From Rhodothermia bacterium (lineage in GTDB: Bacteria; Bacteroidota; Rhodothermia; Rhodothermales; UBA2364): DNA of 64,000 nucleotides. This document shows positions 16,627 to 25,960 of this stretch, piece by piece; the stretch's first letter is position 1; every line of letters begins with the position of its first letter. The notes under the pieces were generated by a model. It ran no database searches, was not told where the DNA came from, and worked only from the letters and a program-made list of their open reading frames with translations. Where the stretch lies: assembly GCA_017303715.1 (NCBI GenBank), contig JAFLBZ010000002.1, positions 62,001 through 126,000 on the forward strand, in the 5' to 3' direction. Both the position numbers and the translations under genes were made by a program.

Positions 16627-19600
16627 ATGAACGCCCCTCAAAGAAGTTTCTTCATGCGTCGCCAAATCTTCTTGGCGTACCACCTTCAAAATGCGCCAAT
16701 TGGGAACCTTCAGGATCTGCAAACTGCGCGCATCATCACGCAAAAAATCAATGCCAATCGCTCACCCGAAAAAACCATACGGGCCAGTGATCTGAGTGCC
16801 GGCGCACTGATTCTGGAGTCTCTCGGAGGCATCATCCATTGGTATAAGCAAAAGGCCGGACGAGACATTCTTCTTGATTCTTACGAAGCCCTTAGACGTC
16901 AGATTGGCGAAGAAGCCCTCCAAAAAACCTTTCTCGCCTTCATCGAACTTTATCCTCCCAAAGCCCTTCTGGATGGACGGATGACGGCAGATCAATACAT
17001 ATCTGGTCGCGAAAGTGCCTTGTTGGAAGAGTTGACCCTCCTTCGGTTGGCCAACGAAAATCCTGCTTTTGCATCTTTACGAGAATTGTTTGACGATACA
17101 GAGTTGGTCAATAATTCACCGTATTTGCGTGTTTATGAAACCCTTCGCACCTATTTGGTTTCTAAAGCGCCCCGCATATCAACAGACAACCTTTCTTCAA
17201 GCCTAAGCGACGAAGAAACAGATTTATGGGAAATGCTCACCCATCTGTTTAGGCGCTATCCAAACTCGCTCGAAGCGCAATTGGCCTTTCTTCGTGGTCG
17301 TTGGGGTTCTCGACTGGCGGATGTAATCCCAGCCTTTGAAATCCGCTTTTTGCGCAGTGAAGACTACATCCGCGAGGAGACGCGCCCTGTTTTTCCGATC
17401 ACCGACGATAACCCACCGCCACCAGCACCTTCGGCATTTGATTGGCAGAAAGGAATGCGGGCCATTATTCAAGAAGATGGCGGAGACGAACCAGAAGCCT
17501 TCAGTGAAGACCTCGACTGGATGCCGAATGTCGTGATGATCGCAAAGTCAACACTGGTGTGGCTCTTCCAACTGTCCCAGCAATATGGCCGTGAAATTAC
17601 ACGATTAGACCAAGTTCCAGACGAAGAACTGGATAAACTCCGGTCGTGGGGGATAACGGCACTTTGGTTTATTGGGATTTGGGAGCGCTCAAAAGCCTCC
17701 GAACGCTTTAAACAGCGGATGGGGAATCCTGAAGCGACCGCATCGGCCTACTCGCTTTATGACTACGAAGTGGCGTCGGCGCTTGGTGGGCGAGAAGCCT
17801 TTTTGAATCTTAAAGCGCGTGCATGGCGTCGTGGCATTCGTATTGCGTCTGATATGGTTCCCAACCACACGGGCTTAGATGGAGAATGGGTCTTACAACA
17901 CCCAGACCGTTTTATCCAGTTGCCTAACTCGCCTTATCCCGCTTATGCCTTCACCAACGAAGACCTATCGGACGATCCCAATATTGGGATTTTTATGGAA
18001 GATCATTATTACAATCGCACAGATGCCGCTGTGGTCTTTAAGCGTTTAGACCGCAGAACAGGTGAAGAACGGTATATTTATCATGGCAACGATGGAACAG
18101 GGTTGGCTTGGAACGATACGGCACAGATCAATTTCCTCAATCCAGAGGCCAGAGAAGCGGTTATCCAAACCATTTTACGTGTTGCACGCGATTTCCCCAT
18201 CATCCGATTGGATGCGGCTATGGTACTAGCGAAGCGGCATATACATCGGCTTTGGTTCCCTGAACCCGGAAAAGGGGGGGATGTAGCCAGTCGTTCGGAA
18301 CATGGCCTCACAAAAGAGGAATTTGAGCAAGCTATGCCAGAAGAGTTTTGGCGTGAGGTCGTGGATCGTGTGGCCATCGAAGCGCCAGATACGCTCCTCT
18401 TGGCGGAGGCATTCTGGATGCTTGAGGGCTATTTCGTGCGCACCTTGGGTATGCACCGCGTGTATAATTCTGCTTTTATGCACATGCTTCGCGATGAGCG
18501 CAACGATGAATTTCGGTTCCAAATTACCTCGACGCTCGAATATGATCCGGAAATCCTGAAGCGGTACGTGAACTTCCTAAATAATCCAGACGAAAAAACC
18601 GCCGTTGAACAATTTGGTAAGGGTGACAAATACTTTGGTGTCACGATTCTGATGCTTACTTTGCCCGGTTTACCGATGATTGGGCATGGGCAAATAGAAG
18701 GTTTATCGGAAAAATATGGCATGGAGTACCGCCGCTCGTATTACAACGAGACGCCCGATTTGCACCTAATGGAACGACACCAGAGGGAGATTTTCCCCAT
18801 TGCCCATAAACGGTATTTGTTTGCTGGCGTAACGGATTTTCGCTTCTACGATTTTCTCCACAATGGCGAAGTGAACACAAACGTGATGGCCTATACCAAT
18901 AGAGCCGGCAATGAGCGCGCCTTGGTACTTTTCAACAATTCGTACCATCGTTCACAGGGTGTTTTCCGTTCTTCTGTAAAGTTCAGGAATAAACAACGTG
19001 AAACCCAGCCTGAAACACCCGTTTTTGAGACTCAGCATGTTGCCGAGGCGCTCGGTTTAAAAAAGGGCACAAAGTGGTTTACCATTTTCCGTGACCAGAT
19101 ATCTGGCTTGGAATATCTGCGCTCGAATGCAGTGGTCTGGGGTAGAGGAATTTCCATCTCCTTGAGTGGTTATCAAAGTATGGTTTTCACCGACTTTCGT
19201 GAAGTAGAAGACACCATAGGGCTGTATCGCGAACTGCACGATAGTTTGCATGGACATGGGGTTTCTAATGTAGAAGAGGAAATTAAATTACGACAGTTAA
19301 GACCGCTACATGAGCCATTTGTAGAGGTGTTGAGCACACTTCTTGAGGCATTTGAAAGTGACGCTCCACTTTATATTGTTCAACCAGAAACCTTTTCTCA
19401 TACCTATGGCGCTTTTATCCGAGAAGCCGCCACCAGAACAGGAGGTGTGGACATAGATCTCGATAGTTTGGTACAAGAAATACAGCAACTTGCAGAAGCT
19501 GTTATTGCCTACGAACACCAACGCAAAGAACACCCAACCCCCGCTTTACCCGAAAATATTCCGGGATGGGGGAATGAAGAACCGTTTCCACACGCCGAGC

Positions 19601-20415
19601 CAGAACATCCCTATTTGGATATGGTTCGGTTCCGAAATGCCACCCTGGCTGGATGGCTGGCCGTGAACCAATTAGGACGTCTTACGAGCAAAAATGGCCG
19701 TAACGTGGGACATAAAAGTCGTGGCTTTATTGAGGCTTGGTTGTTGGACAAACCCATGCACCGCGTGTTTAGGGAACATGGCTTAGGTTCAGAGGATGCT
19801 GGAGTTGCTGTGGTATATGTATGCCTCCTGACCAGCCAGAAAAATTGGTTCAAAACCCACAAAACCAATACCGAGATTTGGCAAAACGTGATCCATGACC
19901 TCTTTAATGACCCTCTAGCCCTGCACTATATGGATGTTCATGAGTGGGGAGGTGTACGCTATTTCCGCAAAGAACGCTTCGAGGAACTCTTGCACCTATT
20001 GGGCGTTTTAGCGAAAAGACAACACCACCGTAGCGGGCATCAAACGCTTTCTAATATTAATGCCCTCTTGGATGGCTTCAGTGTTTTTGCACAACAAGCT
20101 GGCTATCGGTGTGATGCAATACTGGAAACGGATTTTGCAGCCCTCGGCTTGATTCCAAGCGAGCAAAATACCACAACCGATGAGGCCGCCGCCGATTTAC
20201 TCACTCAAACAACCGATACTATGGCTTACAAGTTTGAAGTTTATCAAGACAAAAAAGGGGAATACCGTTTCCGCTTTAAAGCATCTAATGGCCAAGTGAT
20301 GTTTGCAAGTCAGGGCTATGAACAAAAAGCATCGGCCCTGAAAAGCATCGAAAGCATCCGAGCAAATGCCGCCGATGCGATTATTGAGGAGGTGGAAAAC
20401 AAAGAGGACACCTAA
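16627..20415 (+). CDS. GH13 alpha-amylase-family enzyme fused to a C-terminal YegP/DUF1508-like domain
   Basis: 1262 residues from ATG 16627. An N-terminal helical region of about 290 residues precedes a GH13 barrel: region I 'DMVPNH' (409-414), region II 'IIRLDAAMVL' with nucleophile Asp529, region III 'LLAEAFWML' with acid/base Glu594, region IV 'NNPDEKTA' with Asp655, where the usual His of 'NHD' is Pro. The catalytic triad is present. After a beta-rich and then helical part, residues 1199-1262 ('KFEVYQDKKGEYRFRFKASNG') match one YegP/DUF1508 repeat. No signal peptide, so the enzyme is probably cytosolic and acts on intracellular alpha-glucans or trehalose-like sugars; the substrate cannot be read from sequence. 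It stands alone between gaps. Confidence 0.85.
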   Translation: MNAPQRSFFMRRQIFLAYHLQNAPIGNLQDLQTARIITQKINANRSPEKTIRASDLSAGALILESLGGIIHWYKQKAGRDILLDSYEALRRQIGEEALQKTFLAFIELYPPKALLDGRMTADQYISGRESALLEELTLLRLANENPAFASLRELFDDTELVNNSPYLRVYETLRTYLVSKAPRISTDNLSSSLSDEETDLWEMLTHLFRRYPNSLEAQLAFLRGRWGSRLADVIPAFEIRFLRSEDYIREETRPVFPITDDNPPPPAPSAFDWQKGMRAIIQEDGGDEPEAFSEDLDWMPNVVMIAKSTLVWLFQLSQQYGREITRLDQVPDEELDKLRSWGITALWFIGIWERSKASERFKQRMGNPEATASAYSLYDYEVASALGGREAFLNLKARAWRRGIRIASDMVPNHTGLDGEWVLQHPDRFIQLPNSPYPAYAFTNEDLSDDPNIGIFMEDHYYNRTDAAVVFKRLDRRTGEERYIYHGNDGTGLAWNDTAQINFLNPEAREAVIQTILRVARDFPIIRLDAAMVLAKRHIHRLWFPEPGKGGDVASRSEHGLTKEEFEQAMPEEFWREVVDRVAIEAPDTLLLAEAFWMLEGYFVRTLGMHRVYNSAFMHMLRDERNDEFRFQITSTLEYDPEILKRYVNFLNNPDEKTAVEQFGKGDKYFGVTILMLTLPGLPMIGHGQIEGLSEKYGMEYRRSYYNETPDLHLMERHQREIFPIAHKRYLFAGVTDFRFYDFLHNGEVNTNVMAYTNRAGNERALVLFNNSYHRSQGVFRSSVKFRNKQRETQPETPVFETQHVAEALGLKKGTKWFTIFRDQISGLEYLRSNAVVWGRGISISLSGYQSMVFTDFREVEDTIGLYRELHDSLHGHGVSNVEEEIKLRQLRPLHEPFVEVLSTLLEAFESDAPLYIVQPETFSHTYGAFIREAATRTGGVDIDLDSLVQEIQQLAEAVIAYEHQRKEHPTPALPENIPGWGNEEPFPHAEPEHPYLDMVRFRNATLAGWLAVNQLGRLTSKNGRNVGHKSRGFIEAWLLDKPMHRVFREHGLGSEDAGVAVVYVCLLTSQKNWFKTHKTNTEIWQNVIHDLFNDPLALHYMDVHEWGGVRYFRKERFEELLHLLGVLAKRQHHRSGHQTLSNINALLDGFSVFAQQAGYRCDAILETDFAALGLIPSEQNTTTDEAAADLLTQTTDTMAYKFEVYQDKKGEYRFRFKASNGQVMFASQGYEQKASALKSIESIRANAADAIIEEVENKEDT

Positions 20416-20624
20416 ACCCTTTGCATTACAGCCAACATAAGGTTGAAAGACCATATAAACTTGAAAGGGAGACGACCAACGGTTATCTTCCTTTTTCGTT
20501 TTTCGGTGTTGGATAGATTGTACGTTTGTAACGCCAAGAACCGAGGAGTTAAATATATCTATATGGTAGAGTACACCAAGTCCTTCGGGCAAACTAATTT
20601 AGGATAAACAACCCAACGTCTTCC

Positions 20625-21749
20625 ATGAGCCTACATCCAGAAACCCTACTCGCCCATGCTGGTACCTCCGTCGATACCAATAATGGCGCCATTTTACATC
20701 CCCCACAGATGGTAACCACTTTTCATCGTTCGGGGGATGGTTCTTACCCAAGCGGGAATATTTATACGCGCAGTAGCAACCCCACCCGTCGTTTATTCGA
20801 GGAAACCTTGGCAACGTTAGAAGGCGGTGCGGCCTGTGCCGCTTTTTCCAGTGGACAGGCTGCTACAATGGCCATTCTGCAAAGTTTATCGCCGGACAGC
20901 CATGTCCTTATACCGGAGTCAGCCTATTTTGGTATTGGGGCGCTTTTGAGTGAGGTACTGGAAGGTAAAAGTTTGACATTCGACCGCGTGGACATGACCA
21001 ATCTTATAGACGTGAAAGCGAAAATCCTTCCGAATACCCGCTTGATTTGGGTAGAAACGCCCTCCAACCCGCTATGTTTAATCTCGGACATAGAAGCACT
21101 TGCTCGCATTGCACACCAAAACGAGGCAGTTTTAGTGGTGGATAACACCCTCTCTACGCCATTGCTCCAGAATCCACTAAAACATGGAGCAGATTTAGTT
21201 ATGCACTCGGTAACGAAATTCCTGAGCGGACATTCAGATGTTTTGGCTGGTGCTGTGATCGCAAAAGAGGAGACCTTGCTACAAAAAATCCGCCAAGTAC
21301 AAATCTTGGGAGGAGCCGTGATGGATCCCTTTAGCGCTTGGTTGGCGTTGCGAGGGATGCGTTCTCTCGGTGCAAGGATGAGGATTCACCAAGAGAATGC
21401 TCGTCTAATTGCCTCTTTCCTTGCCGGCCACCATCGTGTAAAATGCGTGCATTATCCGGGTCTCGCAACCGGAGATGTTCAAACCCTTGTCGCCCACCAA
21501 ATGTCAGGTTATGGGGGATTGTTTTCGTTCGAGGTGTATGGAACTGCCGAGGATGCGCTCGCTATTACTAGCCGTGTGAAGGTTTTTACACGCGCCACCA
21601 GTTTGGGCGGAACCGAAAGCTTGATTGAACACCGGTATTCCGTTGAGAAGCCACCAACCACAACACCACCTACCTTGCTACGATGTTCGGTTGGATTGGA
21701 ACATCCCGATGACCTGATAGAGGATTTGGCACAAGCCCTAAGTTTTTAA
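20625..21749 (+). CDS. PLP-dependent trans-sulfuration enzyme (cystathionine gamma-synthase / gamma-lyase / methionine gamma-lyase group)
   Basis: 374 residues, typical of the Cys/Met metabolism PLP family. Visible signatures: 'YTRSSNPTRRLFEETLATLEGG' near the N-terminus, 'FSSGQAATMAI', 'WVETPSNPLC', and 'VMHSVTKFLSGHSDVLAG' with the Schiff-base Lys198. The C-terminal 'SLGGTESLIEHR' motif is also present. These enzymes exchange or eliminate gamma substituents of homoserine esters, cystathionine or methionine. The motifs do not separate the synthase from the lyases, so no symbol is given. The 209-bp upstream gap shows no SAM riboswitch that I can recognise. Confidence 0.88.
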   Translation: MSLHPETLLAHAGTSVDTNNGAILHPPQMVTTFHRSGDGSYPSGNIYTRSSNPTRRLFEETLATLEGGAACAAFSSGQAATMAILQSLSPDSHVLIPESAYFGIGALLSEVLEGKSLTFDRVDMTNLIDVKAKILPNTRLIWVETPSNPLCLISDIEALARIAHQNEAVLVVDNTLSTPLLQNPLKHGADLVMHSVTKFLSGHSDVLAGAVIAKEETLLQKIRQVQILGGAVMDPFSAWLALRGMRSLGARMRIHQENARLIASFLAGHHRVKCVHYPGLATGDVQTLVAHQMSGYGGLFSFEVYGTAEDALAITSRVKVFTRATSLGGTESLIEHRYSVEKPPTTTPPTLLRCSVGLEHPDDLIEDLAQALSF

Positions 21750-22022
21750 CTACGTAGCACTGTCTATTGTACGGTACGAATGTCTAAAATAAAAGACACT
21801 CGCACTACTCTTCAAAACCCAAAAACCCGCAAAGTTGGCCTCATATGGGGCTTTCTTTGTTAAAAAGTTGGTTTGGAATGGTTTTGGCAAATAAAACCCA
21901 TAAGCAAGGATGAAAAGGGCATCATCCAGCGTGTTTCCGAAAACACCCATTTTGGAAAACAACTTAAAATCCGCCTGAAAGCCCGATTTAAGTTTAATTC
22001 ATAACCAAAAGGAGTTGCTCCG

Positions 22023-22484
22023 ATGAAACACATGCGAAACCAGACCATCCTGCTGAGTACCCTCGTGCTATGTTTGGTCGCCTCTGCTGGCCAAGTTCAC
22101 GCTCAGCGCGACCGCCGAGACCGTGATTCACGTGGACGCGAAAGCCGTGAAAGCCGTGATCGGTATGAAAGGCCGAGAGACCGCGATAACAACAGGAATC
22201 GAAACAATGTCCGAGATCGTAGTCATGACACCTACCGATATGGTGACGTTTATTACTACGGTGGGCGCTGGGTAGATCAAAGTCGTTACGATCGCTCCGA
22301 TTGGCACGGGCGGTATTATAGCTACCGACATCATCGTCATTGTACTGCCGGACATTGTGTACGGACTTGTAGATATTTTGGTTGGAACTATCGAGGACAT
22401 CATCCCAATTGCCGCCACAATAAATGTGTTCGTTCTTGCAGACATTATCGGAAATCGGGAATTCTGTTTCGGATCTTCCACTAA
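22023..22484 (+). CDS. Secreted Arg/Asp-rich protein with two Cys/His clusters, unknown function
   Basis: 153 residues. The signal peptide covers about 1-28 ('TILLSTLVLCLVASAGQVHAQ'). Residues 29-70 are an Arg/Asp/Asn low-complexity tract. A Tyr/Trp-rich part follows, then two similar cysteine clusters near the end: 'HCTAGHCVRTCRY' and 'NCRHNKCVRSCRHY', both C-x4-C-x3-C with flanking His, about 20 residues apart. That arrangement could bind a metal or form disulfides in the envelope. The start is set by the signal peptide and by a GGAG motif about 8 bases upstream, which is unusual in this window. The next gene also encodes a secreted Asn/Arg/Asp-rich protein. No known family recognised. Confidence 0.6.
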   Translation: MKHMRNQTILLSTLVLCLVASAGQVHAQRDRRDRDSRGRESRESRDRYERPRDRDNNRNRNNVRDRSHDTYRYGDVYYYGGRWVDQSRYDRSDWHGRYYSYRHHRHCTAGHCVRTCRYFGWNYRGHHPNCRHNKCVRSCRHYRKSGILFRIFH

Positions 22485-22525
22485 AGCGTAACCACATGTC
22501 GGACATGCTCCGGCAAAATCGGGTA

Positions 22526-22581
22526 ACGGAGGCCACAGGAAACTCATTTGAGCCATGAACGCCTTCCTGAACGGCCTCCGT
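22526..22581. other. Long-loop inverted repeat between two secreted-protein genes
   Basis: 9-bp perfect stem ACGGAGGCC (22526-22534) / GGCCTCCGT (22573-22581) with a 38-base loop and no T-run. It could be a weak terminator or an intercistronic element. Confidence 0.35.
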
Positions 22582-22621
22582 AACTCCGACCCCACTTTGT
22601 AACTTTTAACCTTTTACCGTC

Positions 22622-23938
22622 ATGAAAAGTCCCCGTTACTTCTCACTTCGCTGGATGCTAATGTTGGTGTTAGTCGGTTTATTGGCTGCTCCAGATGCCT
22701 CCGCACAAAGAGGACGCCGTACTGACAATGGAAGTAGTACACCGCCTCCTGCGAATAACACCCCTGCACCACGTACCGAGAACAACACCTCGCGTGGTTC
22801 GCGGGACCGCGCACCATCCGATAATGACAGCCGCCGCAACCGTGATGACGCTCGTCCATCCACACCACCTGCAACAGTGATTTATCCGCAACGTGGAAAC
22901 GATGGCCAAAACCCGAATGCACGCAACAACGACAACCGTAACAACGACAACCGCAATAACCGAGGTTCACAAGATGGGGGCAGCCGTACCAATGAAGATC
23001 GCGGGACCCGTGACAACCCAAACTATGGCCGCAATAACAATAGTCGCCCCAACAATGGTGTGGACTGGGGCGACCGCAACCGCAACAATCCACCACGAAC
23101 CAACCATAATAGGGTTCGCCGTCCTTGGAATCCACCCCGGTTTGATATATACTTCCACCGTGACTATAGCTATGTTCGTTGGCATCGTCCCATTTGGAAC
23201 GATCGTGGCCGGACAAACTGGCGTTCTAATTATGTCTATAAACAATATGTATATGTGGATGACGGATGGGATTATAATGGGTCGGAACTCGAAATCCGCA
23301 CCCGAATTCGTCAAGAAACGTCTCGTTCTGGCTTTAGTTATGCACGGATTACCTACACCATCACGGGGATAGACCTCTATCGCGATGGCTATCATATTGG
23401 TTCGGTAAATACACTTCCCGGAAACTTCGGACGGCTTTATGCCACCCTTAGCCCAAATGGTGATATCCGATTCGACAACATGACCTATATCATTGGCGAT
23501 CCTGCCTCTGGATTTGAACTGATCAACACGCGCTATACAAACAGTTATTACATTGGCGCTGCTCGGAATGCACGCACTGCTGTACTGGACTTTCGTGCAC
23601 GCCGCGCACACGAGGTGCAATACAGTCACTTTATTAGTGACCGATACTACCGAGACTATACAATGGTACCATTAGTACCAGAAAATGATGAATATGGTTT
23701 TGGCTATACCGTAGCCGGCTTTAACTATAATGATGATTGGTACTACGATGACAACTACGACAACTACCGTGGCGATGATCGCTACCGCTCAGACACTCGC
23801 ACCCGTGTGGGTACTCGCGAAAAAGTAGCGCCCGGAACCACCAATACCTTCCGAAATGGCAATGAACAATCAATCCGTACAGACGAAGGGACAGAGGTTC
23901 GGATGCGTCGCCGTGTGGAAATTGTGAAAGAAAACTAA
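22622..23938 (+). CDS. Secreted Asn/Arg/Asp-rich protein with a C-terminal beta-rich domain, unknown function
   Basis: 438 residues. Signal peptide about 1-28 ('WMLMLVLVGLLAAPDASAQ'). Residues 30-170 are low complexity (N, R, D, P, G) and include the short tandem 'NNDNRNNDNRNN'. Residues 175-340 look like a folded, Tyr/Trp-rich beta domain ('RFDIYFHRDYSYVRWHRPIWNDRG', 'DGYHIGSVNTLPGNFGRLYATLSPNGDIRFDNMTYIIG'). The tail is again Asp/Tyr/Arg-rich. It has the same export signal style and the same compositional bias as its upstream neighbour, so the pair probably works together in the envelope or matrix. The long open frames on the other strand here are by-products of the biased composition. No family recognised. 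Confidence 0.65.
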   Translation: MKSPRYFSLRWMLMLVLVGLLAAPDASAQRGRRTDNGSSTPPPANNTPAPRTENNTSRGSRDRAPSDNDSRRNRDDARPSTPPATVIYPQRGNDGQNPNARNNDNRNNDNRNNRGSQDGGSRTNEDRGTRDNPNYGRNNNSRPNNGVDWGDRNRNNPPRTNHNRVRRPWNPPRFDIYFHRDYSYVRWHRPIWNDRGRTNWRSNYVYKQYVYVDDGWDYNGSELEIRTRIRQETSRSGFSYARITYTITGIDLYRDGYHIGSVNTLPGNFGRLYATLSPNGDIRFDNMTYIIGDPASGFELINTRYTNSYYIGAARNARTAVLDFRARRAHEVQYSHFISDRYYRDYTMVPLVPENDEYGFGYTVAGFNYNDDWYYDDNYDNYRGDDRYRSDTRTRVGTREKVAPGTTNTFRNGNEQSIRTDEGTEVRMRRRVEIVKEN

Positions 23939-23976
23939 GCCCCCAGTATCACACCTCCTCCTTGTGATTGCTGATT

Positions 23977-24011
23977 AACCCCCGTATGGATATCCTCATC
24001 CTGCGGGGGTT
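23977..24011 (+). terminator. Intrinsic terminator after the secreted Asn/Arg-rich gene
   Basis: 8-bp perfect stem AACCCCCG (23977-23984) / CGGGGGTT (24004-24011) followed by TTCACATT. Its right arm lies inside the last codons of the convergent TIGR02757-type gene. Confidence 0.75.
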
Positions 24012-24877
24012 TTCACATTATGTGCATCATGGGAAACGATGGACGACGCATTTTGCCTTTCTTCTAAGGTCGTAGGGCTGCGTCCTAATCGGTCTAAGTC
24101 ATCCTTCTGAGCCTGAACGCCCCATCCGAAGAGCGCAAAGTCGTAGCGAACGGGATCTTCTGGTGAAAGGGTACGGCAAATATCGGTTAGTTCACAAGCG
24201 GCTTTCCAATCGTTCGCCGGACGAGTAAGAATGCCGACATGACGTGCAATCCGTCCGACATGCACATCCAAAGGCAAAACCAATTGATTGGGCCGGATGT
24301 GTTTCCATAAGCCAAAATCCACTGGGCCGGAGCGCACCATCCACCGAAGGAACATGTTGAGGCGTTTACAAGCGCTTCCGTTTTGGGGGCGTGCAAGGTG
24401 TTTTTGTAGTCGTTTTGGTGTTTGGGGTAAAGCAGACATCATCAAGGTAGAAAAACCTTGGATAGCCTCGCCCACATTTGCTGCTTTCACGTGGTGAAAA
24501 CGGGTAAAAATCTGTTCTAAGTTGCCGTGTTCTCGCAACAATGCCGATAGGGCTGCAATCATCCAAAATGCATCTTCTTCGGTAAAAGTCCGGTGCTTAA
24601 ATCCTTTGAGCAGCACTGCATCACGCGAGGGATGGAAATCATAAACAAACTGCATGGGTTTGTACGCCATACGCTCGCAAAGATCGGCCATTTTAAGCAG
24701 CGTCGTTTTTCGTTGTCCCCAAGCCAAAAGCGCGGAAAACAATCCGATTACTGCACGGTCTTCGGGGTCTTCAAAGGCGTGTGGGACCGAGATCGGGTCG
24801 TTTTCGATAAATGTGACTTGCTCGAAGTGAGCGACTTGTTCATCAAGCCACACATGTAGGGGCGAGTCCTGCCTCAT
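23996..24877 (-). CDS. TIGR02757-family protein (DUF2400)
   Basis: 293 residues. Family-like segments include 'EDRAVIGLFSALLAWGQRKTTLLKMADLCERM', 'GFKHRTFTEEDAFWMIAAL', 'CKRLNMFLRWMVRSGPVDFGLWKHI' and 'LVLPLDVHVGRIARHVGIL'. The fold resembles helix-hairpin-helix DNA glycosylases of the endonuclease III kind (the 'PLDVHVGRIA' segment in particular), but I see no Cys cluster for an iron-sulfur centre. Its biochemical role is not established to my knowledge. The ATG overlaps the stop of the upstream flavin reductase gene by 4 bases (ATGA), so the two are co-transcribed and probably translationally coupled. Confidence 0.8.
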   Translation of the reverse strand: MRQDSPLHVWLDEQVAHFEQVTFIENDPISVPHAFEDPEDRAVIGLFSALLAWGQRKTTLLKMADLCERMAYKPMQFVYDFHPSRDAVLLKGFKHRTFTEEDAFWMIAALSALLREHGNLEQIFTRFHHVKAANVGEAIQGFSTLMMSALPQTPKRLQKHLARPQNGSACKRLNMFLRWMVRSGPVDFGLWKHIRPNQLVLPLDVHVGRIARHVGILTRPANDWKAACELTDICRTLSPEDPVRYDFALFGWGVQAQKDDLDRLGRSPTTLEERQNASSIVSHDAHNVKTPAG

Positions 24878-25509
24878 ATCAGGTCTTCTGGGCGAGGCAA
24901 GGCATATACATCAGTTTTGACGCGACTATAATCGGGGCCGCCCAACCGCGAAATAGGGTCTAAATGGTTCAGATCAATCTTGTAATCATGGAACACCTCG
25001 TCTGAAAAGTGCGCCATCAATACACGGCACAAGACCAAATTTCCGCCCATCGGTTGTCCGCCCCAAGAGACTATCTGATCCACTTCACATTCAAAAGCTA
25101 TAGGAGCAGAGGCAATACGTTTGGGCTTCACGAGCGTGGATTCCAGACTTTGGAGACCTGTTTTTTCAAATTCACTCACTTCTGGTGGCCAGTTGGCCGC
25201 GCTTAGGTTCATCTGATCTTGGAGCGCATAAGGAACGATATGAATCACGCATTCTCCTGTAGCTCGCACATTTTGCAGGGTATCTTTACGACGGCCTTCG
25301 ATCGGATTCCCTGTTGGTGCATTAAGGGGCGAAAAGCTGAGGATGGGCGGATTAATGGAGGCAATATTAAAGTAAGAAAACGGGGCTAAATTGAGAACCC
25401 CATCTTCACTTAATGACGATACCCAAGCGATTGGGCGTGGCACAACCGACCCAATCAGCATTTTGTACAAATTGGGGATATTTTCTTTCGTAAAATCTAT
25501 TTGTGGCAT
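24874..25509 (-). CDS. Flavin reductase family protein (FMN-binding split barrel)
   Basis: 211 residues of the DIM6/NTAB type. It begins 'YKMLIGSVVPRPIAWVSSLSEDGVLNLAPFSYFNIASINPPILSFS', the characteristic FMN-binding stretch, and later has 'KDTLQNVRATGECVIHIV' and 'SAPIAFECEVDQIVSWGG'. Members bind FMN and reduce flavin or other acceptors with NAD(P)H; the physiological acceptor here is unknown. The start ATG 25509 has an AAGGAG motif at the right distance. It follows the YbaB gene with an 8-bp gap on the same strand and overlaps the next gene, giving a three-gene minus-strand run. Confidence 0.85.
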   Translation of the reverse strand: MPQIDFTKENIPNLYKMLIGSVVPRPIAWVSSLSEDGVLNLAPFSYFNIASINPPILSFSPLNAPTGNPIEGRRKDTLQNVRATGECVIHIVPYALQDQMNLSAANWPPEVSEFEKTGLQSLESTLVKPKRIASAPIAFECEVDQIVSWGGQPMGGNLVLCRVLMAHFSDEVFHDYKIDLNHLDPISRLGGPDYSRVKTDVYALPRPEDLI

Positions 25510-25517
25510 AATGCTCC

Positions 25518-25868
25518 TTAAAACCCAAATTTACCAAGGTCTAGATTGTTCAGGTCTAATCCGGTAGGCAGACCAGCGGCTTGTTGCATGGCATCTTTGG
25601 CACGTTCGCCCGCATCGGCGAGAGCTTTGTTTACACCTGCTACAATGAGGTCTTCCAACAACTCCACATCATTAGGATCCACCACTTCTTTCTCAATTTT
25701 AACAGAAGTCACCTGCATTTTTCCGTTCACCGTCACTTTCACCATCCCGCCACCAGCTTCAGCAGTTGTGGTTTGTTTTTCCAAATTTTCCTGCGCCTCT
25801 TTCATTTTTTGTTGCATATCGGCCATTCGGCCAAACATATCGGCCATGTTCAGGTTATTGAAGTCCAT
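25518..25868 (-). CDS. YbaB/EbfC-family nucleoid-associated protein
   Basis: The real start is most likely ATG 25868 ('MDFNNLNMADMFGRMADMQQKMKEAQENLEKQT'), giving 116 residues, the family's usual length; longer frames run into the neighbouring gene. The Met/Gln-rich N-terminal helix, 'GGGMVKVTVNGKMQVTSVKIEKEVV', 'VELLEDLIVAGVNKALADA' and a Gly/Leu-rich tail are all typical. YbaB proteins are dimeric DNA-binding factors, often encoded with dnaX and recR; here the neighbours are a flavin reductase gene and a TIGR02757 gene instead. Confidence 0.9.
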   Translation of the reverse strand: MDFNNLNMADMFGRMADMQQKMKEAQENLEKQTTTAEAGGGMVKVTVNGKMQVTSVKIEKEVVDPNDVELLEDLIVAGVNKALADAGERAKDAMQQAAGLPTGLDLNNLDLGKFGF

Positions 25869-25960
25869 AGGTTTTGCTATTTGAAGGTTTAAAATGCGAT
25901 TTTTGTAAGTTACGAGTGTTTTGGAGGCGATAAAAATGGGCTTTTGTGGAAGATATGGTC

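Noticed and set aside
20416-20624. SAM-type riboswitch upstream of the trans-sulfuration gene
   Set aside because: I looked for the conserved core elements and could not find them; the gap looks like plain leader.
22128-23629. Long minus-strand frames opposite the two secreted low-complexity genes
   Set aside because: They follow from the biased codon composition of the plus-strand genes, which have signal peptides and a terminator.
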